The notes: a model not told the origin generated them from the letters alone. A stretch of DNA of 64,000 nt from Ceratothoa steindachneri (GCA_963969495.1 OZ018338.1:43620301-43684300), one strand, 5' to 3'. Counted from the first letter of the stretch, positions 1-11,615 are shown. Translations and numbers: made by a program.

Positions 1-134
1 TTTGCATAAAAGCAAAGAATAAAAGAAGCACAAAATATAAAAAAACCCTTTTTTCTACTTCGTTTTGGCGAACACAATTCCTTGCCGAGAGGAAAAAGTT
101 ATCTTATTAATTAAAAAATAACTACGTAAAAAAA

Positions 135-372
135 AACAAGGTCTGCTGATTTATGACTTTACGACCTCCTAAACTTTTAATAATTCAAAGACTAACAGCA
201 GGAGGACTTTGTAAGTTATATCATTCGAAAGATAATGTAAAACAACATGAGGTTTTAAATTTAGTTATAATCGGCTGAATAGTTATGATGTTATTGCCAA
301 AATAAAATAATTAATGGACTAACCTTGGGAGGACCATGGAAGTTATACCATTCGAAAGAGAATGTAAAACAA
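135..372 (+). repeat. Interspersed repeat family A, left part of a copy
   Basis: Starts with the family-typical AACAAGGTCTGCTGAT and runs through about 1.5 internal units carrying the recurring blocks TATATCATTCGAAAGA and AATCGGCTGAATAGTTATGA. The same order of blocks occurs at 9188, 29415 and 34505, and inverted at 55735. The copy stops abruptly at about 372, and the missing right end of the family appears at about 3405, so this copy seems split by about 3 kb of inserted sequence (inference). No coding potential is visible and I cannot assign it to a known class. Confidence 0.8.
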
Positions 373-800
373 AAGTACAAGTGGAAGTCGGAAAATTTCC
401 GCAAACAGGAGAAACATATTGTACAAAATTGGAAGTTGTAAAACTTCCCAAACAAAACAAAGAGAACAAAGAAAGAAGCAGAAACTGCCAGGCAAGGAGG
501 AGCTGCGAGGCAAGGCGGAAGGCCGGAAAGGCTATATAAAGCAAAGGGAGGGAAGGGCGGGGAGCCGACGGAGGTGCGAGTAGGAACGAGCTCAAAACGA
601 CAATGACGCCTCACAGCGGGGACACTGTGGGGGTCGAACGCAGTAAACGGTTCACACATTTAACCTTATAAATGGGAAGACAAACTTCCCACTTTATAGT
701 ATTTCTCTTTCGTAAATAGGAAGACAAATTTCCCGCTTTATTGTATTTCTCTTTCGTAAATAGGGATTTAAACTCCCCAGTATGCAGTACTATATCATAG
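373..800 (+). promoter_or_regulatory. LTR-like promoter block with TATA box and 44-bp tandem units
   Basis: GC-rich segment with a good TATA box (CTATATAAA, about 532-540), followed by about 2.3 tandem copies of a 44-bp unit (about 670-790) containing TTTCTCTTTCGTAAATAGG. A TATA box followed by short direct repeats resembles the U3-R-U5 layout of an LTR, but I see no clear TG..CA ends, primer-binding site or partner LTR. An alternative is a host promoter fragment. ORFs on both strands here look random. Confidence 0.35.
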
Positions 801-1825
801 GTCGGCTATACGTGGCTCCGTACAAAATAGATCTTGTTCTTGAAGTCCCCGTAGGAAAAAGATAAAAATCGATGGCGTTTTCTTGAAGTGACCTCTTCTG
901 CCGGCTGTGAACTTTTGGTTGAGCTTAATTTTCTATTTTTTTATTTATTTATTTTTTTAGGGGGAGAAAAGGTACGGCTCGCGGTTACTCCTCCCCTCTG
1001 TACCCCTACCACGATTGGGAGGCACAGAAGAGGAGGAGGCCCCCGGCCGACTTGCTCCTGGAGAAACTCCCCACAATACTGACTCTCAGTTCAAGTGAAC
1101 CTATGGTTAAGTGCTTAATGAGAAGTCTGGAACGAGCTTTAGAAGAGGGTTTATAGCTGTGGGAGATGGAAAGTTTTGAGGTAAAAGAGGACAGATAGGT
1201 GAGGAGGCAGATTGAGAAACCTCGGTAATCAAAGGTGTAAAGGGTGTAATACCCTTGCCCGAGGAACAAGGGGGACCTGCTGATTAACGTGGATTCCGAA
1301 CCACCATCATGCATTTACTCATCATGCTTACTTCCTTTCTCACACTTTAACACCTATGTTCCTCATAAAGAAGCGGGAGGACCGGCTAATCTCTGTTTCC
1401 TTATTATCTTCATCTTTCATTCATGTATTTATTGTAGCATTCATGCCGTTTTGAGTTATCTCAGTCATGAGCTTTGTTTATGTATTGTTATGTTTACTTG
1501 TTTTTACTGTCCTTACTTTGTTTCACTTTCTTTTGTTGTTAGCACTTTTTCACTTTAGTTTCACTTTGTTCACTTGTTTTACTATTAACTTCCACTTCAC
1601 TATCATTTTTGTTAAACTTTTTTAATATAGTTCACTTATTACACTTTTAGTTCATTTTGTTCGCATTATTTGTGTTTACACTTTTAATCTGTGTTGTCTT
1701 CTTACTCGGTTGTTTCTTCCTATTTAGGTTGTTTAAATTCGGTTGTCTTATTAGGGTATCAATCTGGTGTCTTGGTTGGTTATTTCGTTGGTTGGGTTTG
1801 TATATAGTCGGGTAAATATCTATCG
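801..1825. other. Unassigned spacer, T-rich
   Basis: No recognisable gene. From about 1310 to 1800 the + strand is strongly T-rich with recurring TTCACTTT-like words. It lies directly 3' of the minus-strand RT relic at 1826-2560 and could include its decayed 3' UTR (inference). Confidence 0.4.
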
Positions 1826-2560
1826 TTATGCTTGTTCTTTCTCTCTTTTCGAATTTCTACTTAGGTAAACATGGAAATCTCCTCGATTCTCAGCTGTTGT
1901 CTGCCGCTGGGGGACTCCAGCTCTGGTGTTCGTGTGCTCTGCAAATATCGGAAGTAGATCGTCTATCTTCCTCCATATTTTCTTCGCTCTGTTCCTGATG
2001 TTGATATTGAGCGTTTTTAATCCTGCTTCTTGTTGTAGATCCTGTAGTCTTCTCCTCTCTCTCCTACGTGTGTTGATAATTAGGTAAAGAGCTTTATTTT
2101 GTATTCTCTGGAGTTGCAATTTTTTGGTCCTTGTTTCACCGTTGATTGGGGTTGGCGGGTATAGTAATACCTCTCTTCCTAGTGCAAGATAGATTTTTCT
2201 TTTATTTTTCATGCTTAACCCTCTTAGATTGTACAGTTGTTTAAGCATCGGAATTACCTTGTTCTTTCTCTCAGTTATATGTTATTTGTAGCGTATTTTT
2301 ATTATTCTGAGTCCTAGCACTTTGTCCTCACTATGGTATCTGTAGTTCTGATCTTCAACTACAATTTCAGCTCTTTTTTTCCTGGAGATTGGGATTATTG
2401 TAAATTTCCTCCTGTTCGTCGTTATCTTCCAATCTCTTTCGTAGTTGTTGATGTTGCTGATTTATAAAGCTATTGTCCTTGCCTGAAAGCGTACGTTCCT
2501 TTATGTAGTAACGATGAGTTAGCCTTTGTCGTCCGCGAACTGTATGTTTAAGCAATCAGG
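1826..2560 (-). pseudogene. Jockey-like non-LTR reverse transcriptase, 3' half (decayed)
   Basis: Reading the minus strand from 2560 down gives RT motif C as FADD (2529-2540), then a WKI..N region, a VLGLRI segment matching the LG block that follows the active site in this family, an LY.LRGL segment, and LQRIQNKAL followed by a basic tail, which is the usual C-terminal connection of Jockey/I-type enzymes. The frame breaks several times; the last 140 codons (1826-2248) are open. RT would copy element RNA at a nicked target. Upstream palm and endonuclease parts are missing, consistent with 5' truncation. A relative lies at 48364. Confidence 0.8.
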
Positions 2561-2643
2561 CATTTTATTATTCAAGAAGAAAGTTATATTTCCTGTTCGC
2601 CATTTCGAAGCTTATTCCAGCTATATACTTAGGAATATAGAAT

Positions 2644-2645
<2 letters not shown>

Positions 2646-2689
<44 letters not shown>

Positions 2690-2697
2690 CTTCCTCC
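2646..2697. repeat. (AT)n microsatellite
   Basis: Uninterrupted AT dinucleotides, about 52 bp, between the RT relic and the RNase H relic. Confidence 0.98.
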
Positions 2698-2823
2698 CAT
2701 AAGGAAGCGGTTGATAACTTAACCCAGCCTACAAAACTACAGAGAGAGAATACCTTACTCAGACCCTATAACACCTCTTATATAGTCGAAACTATAATGG
2801 GATGTCCCTAGACAAAATCAAGG

Positions 2824-3190
2824 CTCCTGAAAGGTCCGTGAGGCATAATCGGCTGGGTTCCTTCTGCTGCGGATGTAGGAGAGATGACGGGAGCTTATCC
2901 GGAAGGCGCGAGCAATAGCCTCGAAGGAGCGGATGGAGAGAGCAGGAAGGAGGGAGGAGGGCACCTTGCCTCGGAAAGTGTTAATGCTGGCCGGGATATT
3001 ATCCGAAAAAAGCTGTCCTTTAGGCCAGATGAGCAAAGCCACGATAAGAATGGGGGACTCTAGTTCGAAGATATTAAAGGGCCACGAACGACAATCTCAA
3101 GCAAAGGCGAAGGAGCGGCAAACCATGCCCATTCCTCAAGGGGAGACGTCCACAGCCATCCGGGGGCCCGAAGCCCGGAAAAGCTTACAC
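2824..3190 (-). pseudogene. Retroelement RNase H domain relic (DIRS-like or LTR-type)
   Basis: Minus-strand translation shows an RNase H-like order: VDVSP.GMG (first catalytic Asp), FELES (Glu), SDNIPAS (Asp) and a terminal RRNPADYASR block (last Asp). Two in-frame stops lie in the 5' half; the last 74 codons (2818-3042) are open. The NPAD..SR ending and the SDN.PA motif recall tyrosine-recombinase/DIRS-like and BEL-type elements rather than Ty3 ones. No adjoining RT palm could be read. The opposite-strand ORF at 2933-3232 is taken to be a shadow. Confidence 0.55.
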
Positions 3191-3404
3191 CTAATCCATT
3201 TGTGGGTGATAAAACGTCGAGGGGCTGAATGAGGTTCGGCCGGGGGTGGAGAGCTGCTCAAAACACAGCTGGCACCACATGAAGGCAAGCCTGATGATGG
3301 GGCCGATGAAATTAATGAGACCGGCTAGCCTGAGCCAGCACTTTCTAGGGACCGAGTTAGTTGCCTCTCAGGTCCGTGGTAATGTGAGTGCGGTTGCGGC
3401 CGAT

Positions 3405-3530
3405 GTCGATATTGGTTTTGAATTTAGTTAGAATCGGCCGATTAATTACAATGTAATTAAAAAAAACACAAAAAAAACGGGGACCGACCGACATATTGAG
3501 ATGTAGAGTCGCCCGTGACTAGAATCACAC
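3405..3530 (+). repeat. Family A repeat, right end of a split copy
   Basis: Contains TTTAGTTAGAATCGGCCGAT and then the family terminus GACCGACCGACAT..GAGATGTAGAGTCG..CGTGACT, as seen at 9860-9905 and 29660-29690. It supplies what the copy at 135-372 lacks. Confidence 0.75.
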
Positions 3531-4190
3531 GCGACTAAAAGAGTGGCAGGCGTAGAGTATTTAGACTAAATCGATAATAAACTTCACAAAAAAAAAAATA
3601 GAAAATACCCCAAAAAGAACCATACTTTTTTCTCATCTTTACAAACACGAAGAAAAGCTTAGGAAAAATAAACGATAATAATTGGTCAATAACAGTGTAT
3701 AATACAGTTCGCTGATTGGCCAGTCGAATAGCTTAAAAAAATCAAATAAAATTGCAAAATACCCCCCCAAAAAATCCTGCCCGAAATCAGGGGCCGCTAA
3801 TCTTAACAATTATCCAGCAAACATATCAACCTATTGTGGCACTTAGCCAATATTCTGACCCAACAGATTCAATACGATACTCTTCAGTATTTTACTTGCA
3901 CTCACCTTAAAACTACAAGACGTTCTTCTGTTCCAAATGGCATACGAAAAGCTGTAGTCCTGTAATAAGAGATAAAACAGGTTTCGTAAAGATATTAATT
4001 TTGTTTAAACCACTATTGGATGTATCCTCAATAAAATTGTGTTGAAATCACTTTGTTTTCGATGTATCCTCAATAAAAAATCCATATTTTATCAAAATAC
4101 TGAATAAAAACTTTTACCTTGCCAGTTTCATTTGATCAGCCATAAGAACAAAAAAGCTATATTATTCTTTACCACTAAGCAAGTTCTATG
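3531..4190. other. AT-rich spacer, nothing recognised
   Basis: No ORF, RNA or repeat beyond a local repeat of the phrase ATGTATCCTCAATAAAA at about 4020 and 4060. Confidence 0.5.
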
Positions 4191-4197
4191 GAATGAA

Positions 4198-4480
4198 AAC
4201 CAATGGTCCACAGTACACAAGCGATGAATCTAAGTGAAATTTGTTTGGTTCAGATGGCAAGAGGTTCGTCCGTCGAAAACCTGGCGAAAGATTATCCCTG
4301 AACTTGGTGAAGAGCATATTTATTCTTGGTGGAGGAAGCGTTATGGTATGGGGCATAATTTTGGCGAAAGGTACTGGCCCACTTATCTGCTTACAGGGTA
4401 GTGAATGCTCAACTGTATAAAAAACTTCTGAATTGATGCATGGGCCTGTTGTAATGAGTGTAGAGTGTGCATCTAATGTG
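4198..4480 (+). pseudogene. Tc1-like transposase fragment
   Basis: Plus-strand frame gives SDESK (first catalytic Asp region), one stop, NLFGSDGKRFVRRKPGER, then GGGSVMVWGIILAKGTGPL and a Q-G segment, which is the Tc1 order between catalytic Asp 1 and Asp 2. A stop follows at about 4405, after which the match fades. The N-terminal paired HTH and the last two catalytic residues are not found, so only the central about 90 codons survive. The minus-strand ORF over 4186-4542 is its shadow. Confidence 0.85.
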
Positions 4481-7480
4481 GAGGAGAAGGGAAAAATTGA
4501 CATTTTCAATAAAAAAAAGAGTAGATGATATGGACTGAACACTGAGGAGCGCCCTCATCCCCTGATATGAGATTTGAGTAAGAGGAACCTATTCAGTCTT
4601 AGAAACAACGGTTGTGCAAAATATAGGACACAGAGGTAAGTAGAAAACAACGAAGTCCATAGGAAAACAAACTCGTGATAATAGAGGAGCTGCAAAAAAG
4701 GTATCATAAATTTTTCAGGTGGCAAAAAATATAGTTATTGTATCACTACGGCGCAAAAAGGCCTCCTGAACTTTGTTGTTAAATCGGACAAAGGGAGTTA
4801 GAACACTGGAAAATTGTCAAACAACAACCCTGTTGTAAGTGAACAGGGAATGAGACTCGGCTTGAGGCCACCATCCTCTCCATAATTTTAAATTAACGGA
4901 AGATCATGGCCATAGGACGGTAGAATAAAATCATCACAGAGGTTGGAATCCGGCTTGAGTAAAGGCAGAGCGATTGCCCTATTCCAGTCTAAGGGGGTAA
5001 TACCCTCCAAACACATCAGGTTGTACGGACACAAGAGGAATTGGAGACGCAATAAGTGGTGTCGGATGCGGCAGTAGCGAATTCTCTCAAGGCCAGAGAC
5101 AGTTGTCCGAAAGGATAAGAGGGCATAGCGCAGCTCTTCATAGCGTAGAAGCAGTTATAGTTCTCACCATTAGGACTTTGAAATTGCAGTAAAGTTATGG
5201 GTCGTACTTTTGGCAATAAACCTTTCTTCAAATTGAAATGACGTACCGTCTATGATGACAGGTGGCCGTGAGTTGGTTGCGAACTCGTTGTTGGGTGAAT
5301 AGGAAGTAAAAATAACAGAGATATATGCCTTCACTGAAGAACGACGAGTCTCTTTGATACAATGTTGTACAACTGCTATTTTCTGATTAATGTGTGTTTT
5401 ATGTTCAGGAAGACGGATGCGGTAATGCCAAGAGTTGTATTCTCTTTAGCATAAACTTTCTCAGTACAGTGAGGAGAACACTAGGGAACCGCCCGATGGT
5501 GGGCTGTGTCAGAAGATTGGGGATATAAGAGCTCGCGGATGATAAATTTACTGAGTTGAGGAAGGTAAGCTATTCATCAACCGTGCAAAAATTTAACACC
5601 CTAGTGAAATAAGCTGTGCGGGCATAGAAACAAGTTCGGTCTGCTTTCCTCAAATCGCATCTCTGTCTCGTAAGAGTTTGGCTAGTTTTGAGTAGCGATT
5701 TAGAAACTGAAGAGTGGTCACTATCGAAATCTTCCTGGGACACAACCTAAGGGAAGTAGCTCAGCGATTTATTAGAAACGAGGGAAACAGGAAAGAGTGT
5801 CAAAGAAGGGTGGCGATAAATAAGCAAGCAAGGTTTATACATGGGAAGGGCAACTCGATCTAATGGATGAGGAAAGTCGAGTGCCTATCGCCTATGGCTG
5901 GGTCCCTGGCTTTAAAATCTAATAATAGAAGATAGAATCTTGGGAGTTGGAAGATGAGAATAGGTTGCGGATAGAGTTTAGTTAAATTGGCAAAGGTCTA
6001 GAGATGTTTGTAGGGGGAGAGGAATAGGGGTTGGGATTATAAGTAGGAGATGTTAGGTTGGATTTTTTAAAAGGTTTTGGGGTGTTTTTATTGGAGGGGC
6101 CTGCGGATTGGGTTTTCAAGATATGTCTAAAGGATAGGGTTTTCAGAGTTATGGAAAGAGCAGTTAGTGACAAGGTATAAAGGAAAGGTTGCCTGGAGGC
6201 CCCAAAGAGCTTACTGATTGCTCTTTCCACTAGGTAGTATGGGTAAATTTGAAATGGTAGATGAGACGGTGCACGAACTTCACCCCCGATTTTATTGTCC
6301 ATGGTACAGCATAACTGTGTGAATGGGGATACAAACGGAGAAGGCGACATACATATAGGTGCTACATTTAGCATATCGCTTGGTGTAATAGGTGTTACCT
6401 GGGGTTACCTGTAAGGACTCATATACGGACAGTCTCAAATTTGAGGTTACTGGGGTCGTCTACATCCCAGTAAATGTGCGTGATTCAGACCAGAGAGTTA
6501 AAAGACAGTAATAATCTAGAGGTAGTGACCCTTGCCTGGCAAACATTCTGTTAGGACCAGTAGATTTTGAGGAGAAATATCCTTAAAGACGTCCTCGAGA
6601 GATGTCTCGAATGTCCTTAGTAAAAATAGTCTTTTAGCAACATTTATGGCGTAGCTGGTGGGGCACGTAGAACGCCACCCCATTATCTCTGGGAGATCGA
6701 GAAGAGGGTCCATGCAACCAGCAGAATGGAACTTTAATAGTATGGAACCGACCGACTGTGGTTCAGACTTCAAACCTCTCTATTGAGGTTTTGCATGGAG
6801 AGCCTCAAAAAGTCGCTCATGCGTTGTGGGTAAGGAGGCCGATGAGTAAGATAAACCCAGGGCCAGAAATGTATTACTGAGAGAGGGGGGATCAAGACTA
6901 CATTTGACAATAGGCGGGGGAGGTACATTGGGCTTTTAGAAGCACACCAGATGGGGCATGGGAATAATGAGGGGGTGGGGGGTAAGGTGGTTGGGGGTTT
7001 AAAAGAACAATGAGATAGAGGTGGGGAGGTTAGGGGGAGTAGTGACATACAGGGGCATGATACCGGTCCACTTGACCGCAAAACAAGCGAAACGTAAGCA
7101 TAATCATCATCATCCAAATCATTTTCACAGTCACTTTCTTCCTTACCTTCATAATCATTATCATTTATTTCTACATACACATTATTTCTACCCATTCTCT
7201 ATACAACTCGACCACTCTCACCAATTTTGCTATCCCTATCCCAATCCCCCAAGCTTTTTCTTCCCTCCCTCACCAGAGAAAAAGAGTTTATATCCCCCAC
7301 CCTCCCAATGAGCGTCCCTGCCCGGGCACCCACCCATCCAACACGGGGCGGCCGGACCACAGACCCTCACTGGCCAGTGAAAAGAGAGAAGAAAGACAGA
7401 AAAAGCAGAAGGGGAAAGGATGATAAAAGGAAAATCAATAAAGATAAATCAGAAAGGGTGAGGGTGGAGATGGGCTAATA
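4481..7480. other. Unassigned block, GC-richer than its surroundings
   Basis: About 3 kb with several open minus-strand stretches (5016-5231, 5982-6374, 6516-6773, 6770-7195) that I do not recognise. The 7195-7080 stretch encodes a short acidic run (ENDLDDDDY) that could be an exon or chance. Around 5010-5460 the minus strand gives discontinuous protein-like text in more than one frame, suggesting an old coding relic. The purine/pyrimidine strand bias at 5980-7020 explains the long open frames without selection. No function is proposed. Confidence 0.3.
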
Positions 7481-7494
7481 AAAGTCCCCCTGGG

Positions 7495-7641
7495 CACAGT
7501 TAAGCCTGCTACCCCCCCCCCCCCAAAAAAAAAACCCTCGAGAAGGTGGGAGCCAGTCGGCAGCCAGCACAGTTAAGCCTGCTACCCCTCCCCCCAAAAA
7601 AAACCCTCGAGAAGGTGGATCATAAGGAAGTGTAATTCCAG
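7495..7641. repeat. 73-bp tandem duplication
   Basis: CACAGTTAAGCCTGCTACCC followed by a C-run, an A-run and CCCTCGAGAAGGTGG occurs twice, 73 bp apart. The copies differ mainly in homopolymer length. A related phrase (TTGAGAAGGTTGTAGCC..CACAGCCAGG) is near 25850, so the unit may be part of an interspersed repeat. Confidence 0.8.
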
Positions 7642-7734
7642 AGTCTTGATTCTCAACCTTTTTCCCCAGGGTCCTTTTTTCTCCCCATGTCTGATTGTCA
7701 TTAGCTCCATAGACAAGATTGTCTGATTTAAAAT

Positions 7735-8045
7735 AATGATATGATAATGTTACTACTACTAATACCACTGCTAATACTCTTGCTGTTACTACTACTACTA
7801 GAACTACAACAACAACACCAACTACTCCTCATCCTACTACTATAATCGTTACTACTGTACTACTATTAATTGTACTATTACTACTACAACCAACTACTAT
7901 ACTACTACTATATACTATACTACTACTACACTCCTTCTCTTCCTCCTCCTCCTCCTAATCCTACTACTACTACTAATACTAATACTACTGCTACTACTAA
8001 TATACCTCTTACTACTAAAATAATAATAATAATAATAATAATAAT
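7735..8045. repeat. Degenerate trinucleotide tract (TAC/TAA)n
   Basis: About 310 bp of interrupted TACTAC/ACTACT triplets with a short TCCTCC block near 7940, ending in ATAATAATA. Direct reading. Confidence 0.9.
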
Positions 8046-8122
8046 ATGATAAATAGAACGGAATATTTTCACAGATCAAGTTTGCCATCTTTTCTCTGGA
8101 TTTGATGACATAGCCTCTAACA

Positions 8123-8865
8123 TTATTTCTTTATCATTAGCCATATATTTTCTATGGGATTGAGATCTAGGCTATTACCAGGCCAATCCAAAATATTAAA
8201 TTTATTGTCAATAGGCCATTTTGTCACAATCTTAGCCTTGTGAAAAGGTGCCCAATCATGCACGAATGGATTGCCATCACCATTGGAAGTTTCTCCTGCA
8301 ACATTGCTAAATACCGGGCGTCATTACCGGATGGGATCTTAGGAAGGAAATCTATGCTTCTTCTCCCTTGGAAACTGAAACAACCCCAAATCATGACACT
8401 TGGAGGGTGTTTTATTGCTTTTGGGGTGTATTTAGGGTCCATTCTATTTGAGCCAATGGGCTGACGAACCTTTTTAGGACACCTTCTGAATGTTAAAAAT
8501 GCTGACTCATTGCTGCTTAAAACTCTTTTCCACTTCTTAACATTCCAATGAATGTATTTCTTAAGTAATGTGACACGTTTGGCGCGCATTGTTTCATTAA
8601 TGAATGGTTTCTTTGAAAAATAGCGAGATGGTAATCCGACTTGTTTTTGTAGCCGCTCCTGAATAGATCGTTCAGAAACATCAGGTAATAAAGTATTCAT
8701 ATTAAATTTTAGTTCTTTCGCAGTTATCGTTGGATTATTCACTACTAAAAGTTTCATAAGCACGTCTGTACGCAAATTTCTTTTCTCGGTCTACCAGATC
8801 GTTTTTTAGGTACTGGCGTAGATAGGCTAACATTGTTTTTAGCATGTGAAACCCAAGTTCAAGAG
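8123..8865 (-). pseudogene. Tc1-like transposase, nearly full but frameshifted
   Basis: Minus strand shows, in order: SHAKNN..STPVPKKRSGRPRK with the GRPRK hook between the two HTH motifs, a frameshift near 8775, an open stretch from 8775 to 8224 with TITAKELK, SSNESAF (an Asn replaces the expected Asp 1) and PPSVMIWGCFS, a second frameshift near 8290, then HDWAPFHKAK (Asp 2) and SLDLNPIENIW (Glu), stop at 8123-8125. Counting gives 34 residues between the second Asp and the Glu, the DD34E spacing of Tc1. It would be a cut-and-paste enzyme at TA sites, but the Asp 1 change and shifts make it inactive. I did not find convincing terminal inverted repeats. Confidence 0.9.
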
Positions 8866-9187
8866 AATTACTCTCAAAGCAACTGATGAGAAGTGAGTAG
8901 GACAAAAGTACAAAAGAAATTTAATATTGGATCCCAGAAGAATAACATAAAGAGAAAGTTATGCAAACATTAAGAGAGACCAGAAAACCTTCGAGGAAAG
9001 GAAGTAGAGTATTTGGGGCACAGACAGGTGTATGCTAGGCTATTATTTTTCCCTTAAACGTTTAAAATTGTTATCAGAAGTGAAAGAGATGCCAATAACC
9101 AAAATAAACTTTAAATTTGTTGAATAAATGGATCACAAACGATTTGTACAAAAATAAAAAGGAAATTTGAAGAAGAAGTTGAAGGCA
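8866..9187. other. Spacer, nothing recognised
   Basis: AT-rich; no ORF, RNA or repeat identified. Confidence 0.5.
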
Positions 9188-9905
9188 GAAATAAACAAGG
9201 TCTGCTGATCACAAGATCGCGTGCCCTCACTTATTCTAATTTATGACCTTACGACATTAAAAAAATTCAATAATTCCGAGACTAACCTTGGGAGGACCTT
9301 AGTAATTATATCATTCCAAGGAGAATGTAAAATCACATAGAGGTTTCAAATTTCGTTAGAATGGGCCGAATAGTTATGATGTTATTTAAAATGAAAAATA
9401 ACATTAGGGTCTCAAATTTCGTTAGAATCGGCAGAAAAGTTATAATGTTATTGCAGAAAAATTCCCGGGATAACCTTTAGAGGACTTTGCCAATTATATG
9501 ATTCGAAAGAGAATCTAAAACAACATAAAGGTTTTAGATTTCGTTAGAATGGGCCGAATAGTTATGATGTTATTGCCAAAACAATATAATTTCCTGGCTA
9601 AACTAAGGAGGACTTTGGCATTATATCCTTCGAAAGAGGACGTAAAACAACATAAGGGGTTCAAATTTTGTTTGAATAGGCCAAATAGTTATGATGTTAT
9701 TGCCAAAACAAATTAATTCTAGGGCTAACCTTGGGAGGACTTTGGCAATTATATCATTCGAAAGAGAATGTAAAACAACATAAAGGTTTCAAATTTCCTT
9801 AGAATCGGCCGAATTGTTACAATGTTATTACAAAGAAAAAAAAAGCAATACGGAAGCGATCGACCGATGACATAGTAAGATGTATAGTCACACGTGACTT
9901 AAAAA
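9188..9905 (+). repeat. Family A repeat, longest copy with 127-bp internal units
   Basis: Head AACAAGGTCTGCTGATC, then several internal units each with GAGGAC.TTGGCAATTATATCATTCGAAAGAG.. and TTTCGTTAGAATCGGCCGAATAGTTATGATGTTATTGCC-type blocks, then the terminus ending near GTCACACGTGACT. The GAC of GAGGACTTTG lies at 9295, 9483, 9611 and 9738, giving spacings of 188 (one unit plus a 60-bp partial unit), 128 and 127 bp. No ORF of note. Confidence 0.9.
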
Positions 9906-11615
9906 GCTACTGCATTTATTATGGATATTAAAATGCTCTCAGGATTAGATATTTCAAATACAACCACTCAATTTCTTTGGTAGATAAATTATAAATGACG
10001 AGCAAAATGATAAAGGAATAAAAGAATAGCTAAATATTTTTCAGGCACTTACGAGTATTTCTAATATTTTAGGGTTAAAGCCATTAATCAAACATTCAGA
10101 AAATATAGATAGATTCAATTTAAAATGAATTACAATACGTCACTCTACCGGCATTTTTCATCTATCAACCAAATACATAATATCTCAAAATTTCGTTTAG
10201 TAGTAATTACTTTTCTCAGAACCAAGTTAATAGAATCTTAGTCGAATATAAACTGGATAAAATTGAAATCATTATTTGAAGAATTTTGACGTCTAATTTT
10301 ATTTTCATTGCATTTTTTAATACGCTTCTTCTGGATAATTTTTAGGAGGGAAGGAGGAGACTCATCATTATCGAAACCCTAATGCATTGTTGCTCTATCG
10401 CAGCTTTTCGTTTATATAAATTAATTCATCAAAGCCTTAAGGCGATAATGAAAGAGTAGTGGGTAGAAGAAGGATGGAATAATCTGATGGGAGTATTACT
10501 AAGTAAGGAAAATGAGGAGGGTACAAATGTTTCTTTGGTTTCAGGAATCGAAGTTCCAAAGTTAGATCTAGGAATCAATAAATAAAAACCAATAAACGAT
10601 TGTCAACACATTATTTTCACTTTCTTCGTTTATGTCTTTGTCTTTCCTGCACTTCTTTTTCATTTTCCTTACTTAGTTTGCAATATTGTTATTTTCTAGT
10701 TATTTGTATTCATTCCACTTATCGCTCATACATATCCCTCCTTTTGTTCACTTGAGTCTCATCTCCCTTCACCGCTGTTGAACCTTTTCCTGCGGCATGT
10801 TAATAGGCCGCCAAGACAGCTCCTCGCATAAAGCGGTGCAATTAAGTAAATCTAAACGCATCATTAGTATGGCCGTTACCGAAACGCGAAATCTCCCTGC
10901 GATCGTTCGCTATATAGTGCAACGAGCATAAATGGCTGCTTGAATCTCCCCTCATTGCAGAGCAAGCTACTTCAGCCCATTTTTCCTAAATTTCCTTTAT
11001 CAAGAACTTAAAAGGAAGTTAAAATATTGGTTTAAACCAGCAGTAAATAAGCTGTGTTAGTTTTAAATGCAACTTCGTAGTAAGAGGTCAAAAGGCTAAA
11101 TGAACAATTTAAAAATAGTCGCAAACTGCCAACTGTCAACGGCTAGAAAATAAGAGGTGGATAGAACTGACATAATGAGAAAATATAGAGAAGGGAGAGA
11201 GGAAGTACGAATTAAGAATAACAAACTAAATTTGATGTCAATTATTTTTAACTAATTGCGATTGTGAATGTTGGTTTTGGTAAAAACACATTTCTGTGTA
11301 AATTTGATGCGTTTAAGTGAAAGAATTGCAGTAGAATTTTACTTCCAACAAAAATGCAAAATTTGTTTCCAATACAAATATATTAAACATCCTACCGGAG
11401 GCTATTTGAGAAGAAACTAACATGGAGGTGGTGGGGTAAGGATGTCTCGGAAGGGAAATGGTGACTTGTCTTCTTTGCAAGGGGATGTGGAGGTAGATTT
11501 TTACAAGAGATGAATTTGGGGTCCGGTTAAGGGGATAATTTTCTAGAAAGGCATGGGGGGAACGGAATTCAGGGTGGGCATGTGTGCTAGAGATATATAC
11601 AAAGGCCTGGGGGGT
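9906..11615. other. AT-rich spacer with one GC-richer island
   Basis: No gene recognised. A compositionally distinct island lies at about 10790-10960 and contains balanced sequence such as GGCCGCCAAGACAGC and CGCGAAATCTCCCTGCGATC. It has no long ORF; nothing more can be said. Confidence 0.4.

Noticed and set aside
291..659. Minus ORFs at 291-659 and 311-595
   Set aside because: They cross the boundary between repeat A and the TATA-containing block and have no domain; shadows of a GC-rich strand.
7021..7478. Plus-strand ORFs at 7021-7311 and 7227-7478
   Set aside because: Low-complexity His/Pro/Lys composition, overlapping each other in different frames, no recognisable domain.
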